From the NCBI GenBank assembly GCA_964544065.1, contig CAZJBA010000082.1:1-14139 (forward strand): a stretch of 14,139 nt of DNA, given 5' to 3'. This document shows, piece after piece, positions 13,322-14,139 of this stretch (position 1 is the first letter of the stretch; the number at the start of each line of letters is the position of its first letter). Below the pieces are notes generated by a model, which worked only from the letters and a program-made list of their open reading frames with translations, ran no database searches and had not been told where the DNA came from. A program made the translations under genes and the position numbers. This DNA is from JAYELX01 sp964544065 (lineage in GTDB: Bacteria > Chloroflexota > Anaerolineae > Anaerolineales > UBA11858).

Positions 13322-14139
13322 ATGGATGATTCGAAAACACTTCAACCTGAATGCCGCATTTTGGGGATTGAAACATCCTGTGATGAGACCGCCGCCGCGG
13401 TCATCGAGAATGGCCGTACGATTTTGTCGAACGTGGTCGCCTCCCAGGTGGATTTACACGCTCAATTTGGGGGCGTTTTTCCCGAAGTGGCCTCGCGCCA
13501 GCATATCCGCAAAATTTATCCTGTCGTGCAGGCGGCTTTACAACAGGCCCACATGACCCTCCGCCAGGTCGATGCCATCGCTGTGACGCGCGGGCCGGGG
13601 CTGCCCGGCTCGTTGGTTGTGGGGATCAATGCGGCCAAGGGGTTGGCGATGGGTGCTGACCTGCCCTTGCTGGGCATCAATCATCTCGAAGGGCACTTTT
13701 ATTCCGCCTGGCTAGATGCCGCTCAGGACGAAGATTCGCCTCAACCGAGTTTTCCCCTTTTGGGATTGATCGTATCGGGTGGCCACACCGAGCTGGTCTT
13801 GATGGACGATCATCTCAGCTATCAGAGATTGGGCGGGACTCTCGATGATGCCGCCGGGGAGGCCTTTGATAAAGTCGCCCGTTTGTTGGGATTGTCCTAC
13901 CCTGGAGGCCCGGAGATTCAAAAAGCGGCGGGGGAGGGGGATCCCGCTGATGTGGCATTTCCCCGGGCTTGGCTGCCCGGAAGTTGGGATTTCTCCTTCA
14001 GCGGCCTGAAAACGGCTGTCTTGCGCACGGTGCGCGAGCTCGAATCCGAAGGAGACCCCCTGCCCGTAGCCAATCTTGCCGCCAGCTTTCAAGCTTCGGT
14101 TGTCGATGTCTTGGTGGGAAAAACGTTGGAAGCCGCGGA
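13322..14139 (+). CDS. tsaD: tRNA N6-adenosine threonylcarbamoyltransferase, cut by the window end
   Basis: TsaD transfers the threonylcarbamoyl group to A37 of ANN-decoding tRNAs, making t6A together with TsaB and TsaE. The first 272 codons are present; the family is usually about 340 aa, so the C-terminal fifth lies beyond the window. Visible family blocks are GIETSCDET (15-23), the metal-binding HLEGH (H121, H125), IVSGGHTELV (150-159), DDAAGEAFDKVARLLGL (175-191), YPGGPEI (193-199) and FSFSGLKTA (224-232). The ATG at 13322 is chosen for its ribosome site and for placing the first strand at residue 12, close to the usual start. It is the last visible gene in the unit that starts before selA. 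Confidence 0.97.
   Translation, partial: MDDSKTLQPECRILGIETSCDETAAAVIENGRTILSNVVASQVDLHAQFGGVFPEVASRQHIRKIYPVVQAALQQAHMTLRQVDAIAVTRGPGLPGSLVVGINAAKGLAMGADLPLLGINHLEGHFYSAWLDAAQDEDSPQPSFPLLGLIVSGGHTELVLMDDHLSYQRLGGTLDDAAGEAFDKVARLLGLSYPGGPEIQKAAGEGDPADVAFPRAWLPGSWDFSFSGLKTAVLRTVRELESEGDPLPVANLAASFQASVVDVLVGKTLEAA

Overview
The window looks like chromosome from a Chloroflexota (Anaerolineae-like) bacterium. This is an inference from the overall mix: moderate GC, single-copy housekeeping genes among dispersed short repeats, a lipoprotein-type solute-binding protein, a housekeeping-type sortase, and a solitary dnaA without dnaN beside it. No rRNA, tRNA, CRISPR array, insertion sequence or prophage was found. 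Taxonomy cannot be settled from this window alone.

Layout. (1) 1-230 is non-coding and carries a hairpin repeat. (2) 231-3172, plus strand: an RclA/MerA-like FAD disulfide oxidoreductase, then gnd (6-phosphogluconate dehydrogenase). (3) 3173-3454: a repeat-rich gap ending in a strong terminator shared by converging genes. (4) 5793-3455, minus strand: a stand-alone homocysteine S-methyltransferase-type protein and an orphan Leu/Ile/Val-type substrate-binding lipoprotein. (5) 5963-8125, plus strand: a membrane-anchored sortase that appears to be leaderless, and an AI-2E/PerM-family membrane protein. (6) 9492-8179, minus strand: dnaA, converging on the previous pair at a 20-nt palindromic terminator. 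(7) 9493-10246: an AT-rich intergenic region holding a candidate dnaA promoter, a structured dnaA leader, a minus-strand terminator, hairpins and short dispersed repeats. It is a candidate oriC but has no canonical DnaA-box cluster. (8) 10247-14139, plus strand: a small four-helix membrane protein, selA, an M24 metallopeptidase-fold protein and tsaD (cut by the window end), probably one transcription unit.

How the genes relate. The oxidoreductase and gnd may be linked through NADPH, which gnd makes and the reductase probably uses. selA (selenocysteyl-tRNA synthesis) and tsaD (t6A tRNA modification) both act on tRNA. selA and the peptidase gene are in the same reading frame, separated by one UGA and four codons. 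Four independent genes or operons have candidate promoters with a TGn extended -10 and no good -35. I did not find a clearly new multi-gene system. The best leads are the leaderless sortase promoter, the structured region upstream of dnaA and the selA-UGA-M24 arrangement.
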